Positions 60,810 to 64,000 of a stretch of DNA of 64,000 bases are shown one piece after another. Below the pieces are notes generated by a model, which searched no databases, was not told where the DNA came from, and was given only the letters and a program-made list of their open reading frames with translations. This stretch comes from Microvelia longipes (lineage: Eukaryota > Arthropoda > Insecta > Hemiptera > Veliidae). The stretch's first letter is position 1. The number at the start of each line of letters is the position of its first letter. The stretch is from NCBI GenBank assembly GCA_018340805.1, contig JACMZG010000008.1:19265096-19329095 (forward strand). The letters run 5' to 3'. A program made the translations under genes and the position numbers.

Positions 60810-61665
60810 ATTGTTTATTATAGATAATTGAAAAACGATTTATATAGTAAGTATTGACCGTGATATCTAATTTATAAGTGTTCTAATTAAAACGTTTCTT
60901 TAGAGTTAATTAACTTTAGTCATTAATTATCTCTCATATTTTAAGTATAATTACGAATTAAATTGTTCAATAAGATAATGTGTATTATATTTATATAATT
61001 TCAAATGGTGGTATTCTAGAACTAAATGAAGTATTGAGTGGCACTTGTCTTAGTACTGACAATGTATTAGTTTTTATCTAAGTTTATCGCTCTCTCAATC
61101 TTAAGTAATGATCTTAAATACCCCTTTAAGTTTAGAAATGTTTCTCTGAAATAAAAACGAATGTTGATTTACTAAACAAATAAAATGTAACTGTACATTA
61201 AGCATACATAATTGTAATAATTCTTATTGTAAATTAATGTAAATTATTACTCAAAAAAACTTTCATAAAAAGTTTTCCAGTTATATTAAATGAATTTGAC
61301 AGACTAGATAAATGTTTTTATACATTTATTAAGGCCCGGCAGGAAATCTTATACATACATACTTCCATAATGGAGCCTCTTAATTAAACTTTGAAGAAAT
61401 TTCATGTTTTGAAACATTTTTTGTTATCAATTAGCCCCCAAAGGAGTCCCAAACTTATACACGATAAAATAAAACAATATAAAATTATTTGTATTGTACT
61501 AATAATATATCTACATAACTGAAGTAAACCTAAACGTTGTTAAATTAAACAGGTATTTGATTCTTTAATTACATTTAAAAGTTGGTTGTTTGATTTCAAA
61601 ATTCAGAAAAAAGAATTAATGAACCTGGAATAAAACAAAATTATTAAAGGTATTTTTATACAATG

Positions 61666-62111
61666 AGGCGCGGTCGAATATCTAGAACGTTGGATCACCA
61701 ACAAACTTTTTTAATATTTTTTTTCAAATTTTTCAGTAATTACCGGATTTGTGATAAATAAAGCCTTTTTTCCGTAATCTGCACGCTCTTTTTGGTTAAT
61801 CTCAAAGAGTATTTACATTCACTCAACGATTTATTTTTAATCTAACTTGGTACATACATAACTACTGTTAGACGTCAATTGTTATTATAACACAAAATAT
61901 TGACGTCTAACAGTAGTTTTGTATGTACCAAGTTAGATTAAAAATAAATTGTTGAGTAAATGTAAATATCTTTGAGATTAACCAAGAGAGCGTGCAGATT
62001 ACGGGAAATAGGCTTCATTTATCAACAAATGCGGCTAAATACTGAAAATTTTGGAAAAAAAAATTAAAAAAGTTTGTGGTGATCCAACGTTCTAGATATT
62101 CGACCGCGCCT
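61666..62111. mobile_element. Foldback MITE, ~446 bp
   Basis: Arms 61666-61878 and 61900-62111 are near-perfect reverse complements around a 21-base AT-rich centre, with ends AGGCGCGGTCGAATATCTAG and CTAGATATTCGACCGCGCCT. No ORF. The element is almost all arm. Confidence 0.88.
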
Positions 62112-62112
62112 T

Positions 62113-62534
62113 ATATTATTGTGCGAGAGACACCTAGGAAATGTATCAAGCAAAATGCAATGCTAAATCTGGGAACTGTTCCATCATTCGACATTCGTAT
62201 CATTGATGGCTCGACATAATGTCATGTCCCACTCCGTTTCGCTACGGTCTAACTCATCAGGGGGAAATGTAACAAGCAAAATGCACCAAGAAGAGAGAGC
62301 ACCGCTCGTCTCTGATAAATACTTTACATTATTTCTTCGAATTAATTAAAGGTCAGAGTGGGTTCGGCTCTGTCGGCGCCCTGTTGAGTTAGACGTAACG
62401 AAAACAGAGTGGGACATGACATTATGTCCGAGCCATCAATAATGACGAATGTCGAATGATGGAACAGTTCCCAGATGGAGCATTGGTATTTTGCTTTGTT
62501 TACATTTCCTAGGGTGTCTCTCGCACAATTATAT
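62113..62534. mobile_element. Second foldback element, ~420 bp
   Basis: Arms 62113-62260 (ATTGTGCGAGAGACACC ...) and 62381-62534 (... GGTGTCTCTCGCACAAT) are inverted repeats sharing CATTCGACATTCGT and GACATAATGTCATGTCCCAC segments, around a 120-base centre. It abuts the preceding foldback. Open frames across it (62342-62641, 62449-62694) are incidental. Confidence 0.82.
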
Positions 62535-63374
62535 TGTGCCAAACTATTCATGTTTTTGCAAAAACTCGGTATTATCAAATGATAGATATATTTATATCTT
62601 ATATTTTGTATGCTTTCTGGCAACTCAAATGGACGTCTCAAGTCTTAATGCAAATAGAGCTCTACCTCTATCATGCGAAGTACATAGAAATTAATAGTCT
62701 CTGATCGTACTCTTAATTATTAAGAGCTGATCTGACACGACTACTATCTTGGTTAAGTCTTCACCATGAAGACTGGTTAGATGTGTTAAGATGACTTTAT
62801 ATATCAGCTTGAGTATCAATGTTATAGTATTCAATGCTTGAGTAAGCAAATGTGGCAATATATGAAATTGATATGCTATAGTCTCTTGTGAGTCAATAGC
62901 TAGTACTATTAAGCTATCCTATGTAAATATAAATCAATTATGTACAAATTACGTATAAATTAAATTAAAAAACTATGAATTATAATACACAATCTCCAAT
63001 AAAAATTATTATTTTCTTTAACTTGTTTCCTAACTGTAAATAATAAAACATTATAATTAGCGTCATGTATAACAATAGTGATGGTTTTCCAACTTAATAA
63101 TAATAATTAAGGTATACAAGTGATGATAACAATTTAAAATAGTTCTCAACTAAAAACTTGTCCAGTATTCGTAAGAAATATGTATGTCATAAGACTTAGA
63201 TTAATGAATTTAATTTGGATAAAGAGTAATTCGGTTTGTAAATTTTGGTCTAAAACAGCCAAATTTTAATCTGGTTTGCTTGATAATATGATGTCTTAAT
63301 TGTAAAATTTCTTTGACACATAAACAGTTGCCTTAATTTGACGATATCGAGCTAGATCTATAACATAAATAGTA

Positions 63375-64000
63375 TTTTTACTTTTCCTCTTTTATATCGT
63401 AGGTATGTAGGAAAAGTATTGTCTTTGCAAAAAAAATCCGGAATTACCTCTTTCAGGTGTTTTTAAGGCCTCCTGAGTGGTTATCTCAATGTTGTTTTTC
63501 TGTATGTGTGTCTGCATGAGTGTGTTTGTGTGTTTGTCTCTGTTAGTATCATCATTTATGCTAGATTAGTTAGTTGATTTTTTTACAAAAATCAGTCTAC
63601 CGTTGCAGTTGTGCTATTCGGAAAATAATTTTATTATTACGTCATTAACCCACAATAATGACTCAGCGAAAATTACGAAAAATCATAAAACGCGGAAAAA
63701 TGATGCGATCGGATTGAGATTTGGCACGCATGTGACTAAAGATTATGTAGTATATACCACATAATCAATATACTTACATAATCTTTGCATGTGACTATGT
63801 ATAAGACAACATATGTGCCAAGTTTCATCTCATTGTCAGCATTAGTTAATTGTATATTGAATGTGCACAAGTCATTTTTTTAAAAAATGGGAAATGGACC
63901 AATTGAGTTGAATTTGGTACAAGTGTATACCATTACTAAATAAATAAGTACACTTTGTTTCGTTTTAATACGACAAGTAAATCCATGGTTTTTGTTGGAT
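63375..64000 (-). repeat. GAGCGAAGCGAG repeat family, copy cut by window end
   Basis: Minus orientation: hairpin end TTTTTACTTTTCC..GGAAAAGTATTG, AAAAAATCCGGAATT, GGCCTCCTGAGTGGTT, GTGTGTTTGTGTGTTTGTC, CGTCATTAACCCACAATAAT and AAAACGCGGAAAAATGATGC, continuing to the edge before its GC-rich end. It contains a 48-bp hairpin insert (63739-63786). Confidence 0.8.
63739..63786. mobile_element. 48-bp hairpin insertion with 11-bp flanking duplication
   Basis: GCATGTGACTA occurs directly on both sides (63728-63738 and 63787-63797). The insert begins AAGATTATGTAGTATAT and ends ATATACTTACATAATCTT, near-complementary ends of 17-18 bases. Other family copies have only one GCATGTGACTA at this position, so the segment was inserted here. 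Confidence 0.75.

Larger units (their letters stand above)
59626..60830 (+). other. Putative vestigial 3'UTR
   Basis: AT-rich sequence follows the stop codon up to the first canonical AATAAA (60804). It contains a 60-bp remnant of the GAGCGAAGCGAG repeat near 60385-60445. The 95-codon frame at 59767-60054 has no recognisable similarity and is treated as chance. The true end of the transcript cannot be fixed from sequence alone. Confidence 0.5.
60831..64000. other. Downstream intergenic DNA with foldback elements
   Basis: No gene is recognisable. Two foldback elements lie next to each other (61666-62111 and 62113-62534), and the region ends inside a minus-oriented copy of the GAGCGAAGCGAG repeat family that is cut by the window edge. 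Confidence 0.7.

Overview
The window is AT-rich animal nuclear DNA, most likely from an insect. It carries spliced coding exons, large introns, long (TA)n tracts and dense insect-type transposon debris. Positions 1-902 are an assembly gap (N). The one recognisable host gene is vestigial (vg) on the + strand, the wing-identity transcriptional cofactor that works with Scalloped/TEAD. Five exons are readable (9911-10054, 16714-16896, 42154-42328, 43235-43410, 59576-59625). They join in phase through GT-AG introns of about 6.7, 25.3, 0.9 and 16.2 kb and give about 242 residues ending at a TAA. The second readable exon holds the Scalloped-binding Tondu/vestigial motif (VDEHFTRAL). The last exon holds a C-terminus ending SSKDLYWF. 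The first readable exon opens in the middle of a codon, so the true N-terminus, start codon, promoter and 5'UTR lie upstream, in the gap or outside the window.

Layout: 903-9910 is upstream non-coding DNA (probably intron), with simple repeats and degraded repeats. Intron 10055-16713 holds a nested stack: a GC-headed repeat carrying a foldback insertion, bordered by a 5'-truncated LINE (11291-15036, minus strand, 13-bp target-site duplications). That LINE keeps damaged endonuclease, reverse transcriptase, RNase H and C-terminal segments. Intron 16897-42153 (25 kb) holds duplicated repeats, MITEs, a palindrome with hammerhead-ribozyme-like cores, a minisatellite-armed foldback unit, a GC-rich SINE-containing island, and a Penelope-like fragment with a GIY-YIG endonuclease between inverted arms. 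Intron 43411-59575 holds further MITEs, palindromes and repeats. After the stop codon come a putative 3'UTR (first AATAAA at 60804), two adjacent foldback elements and another truncated repeat.

The most abundant repeat is an approximately 0.8-kb family whose GC-rich end carries the mirror-symmetric motif GAGCGAAGCGAG and whose other end is a short hairpin. It occurs at least ten times, in both orientations, with no visible ORF. I see no second host gene, no canonical tRNA or rRNA gene, and no prokaryote-type system. Species cannot be fixed from the sequence. The vg assignment is strong; the transposon class names are inferences from motifs and end structures.
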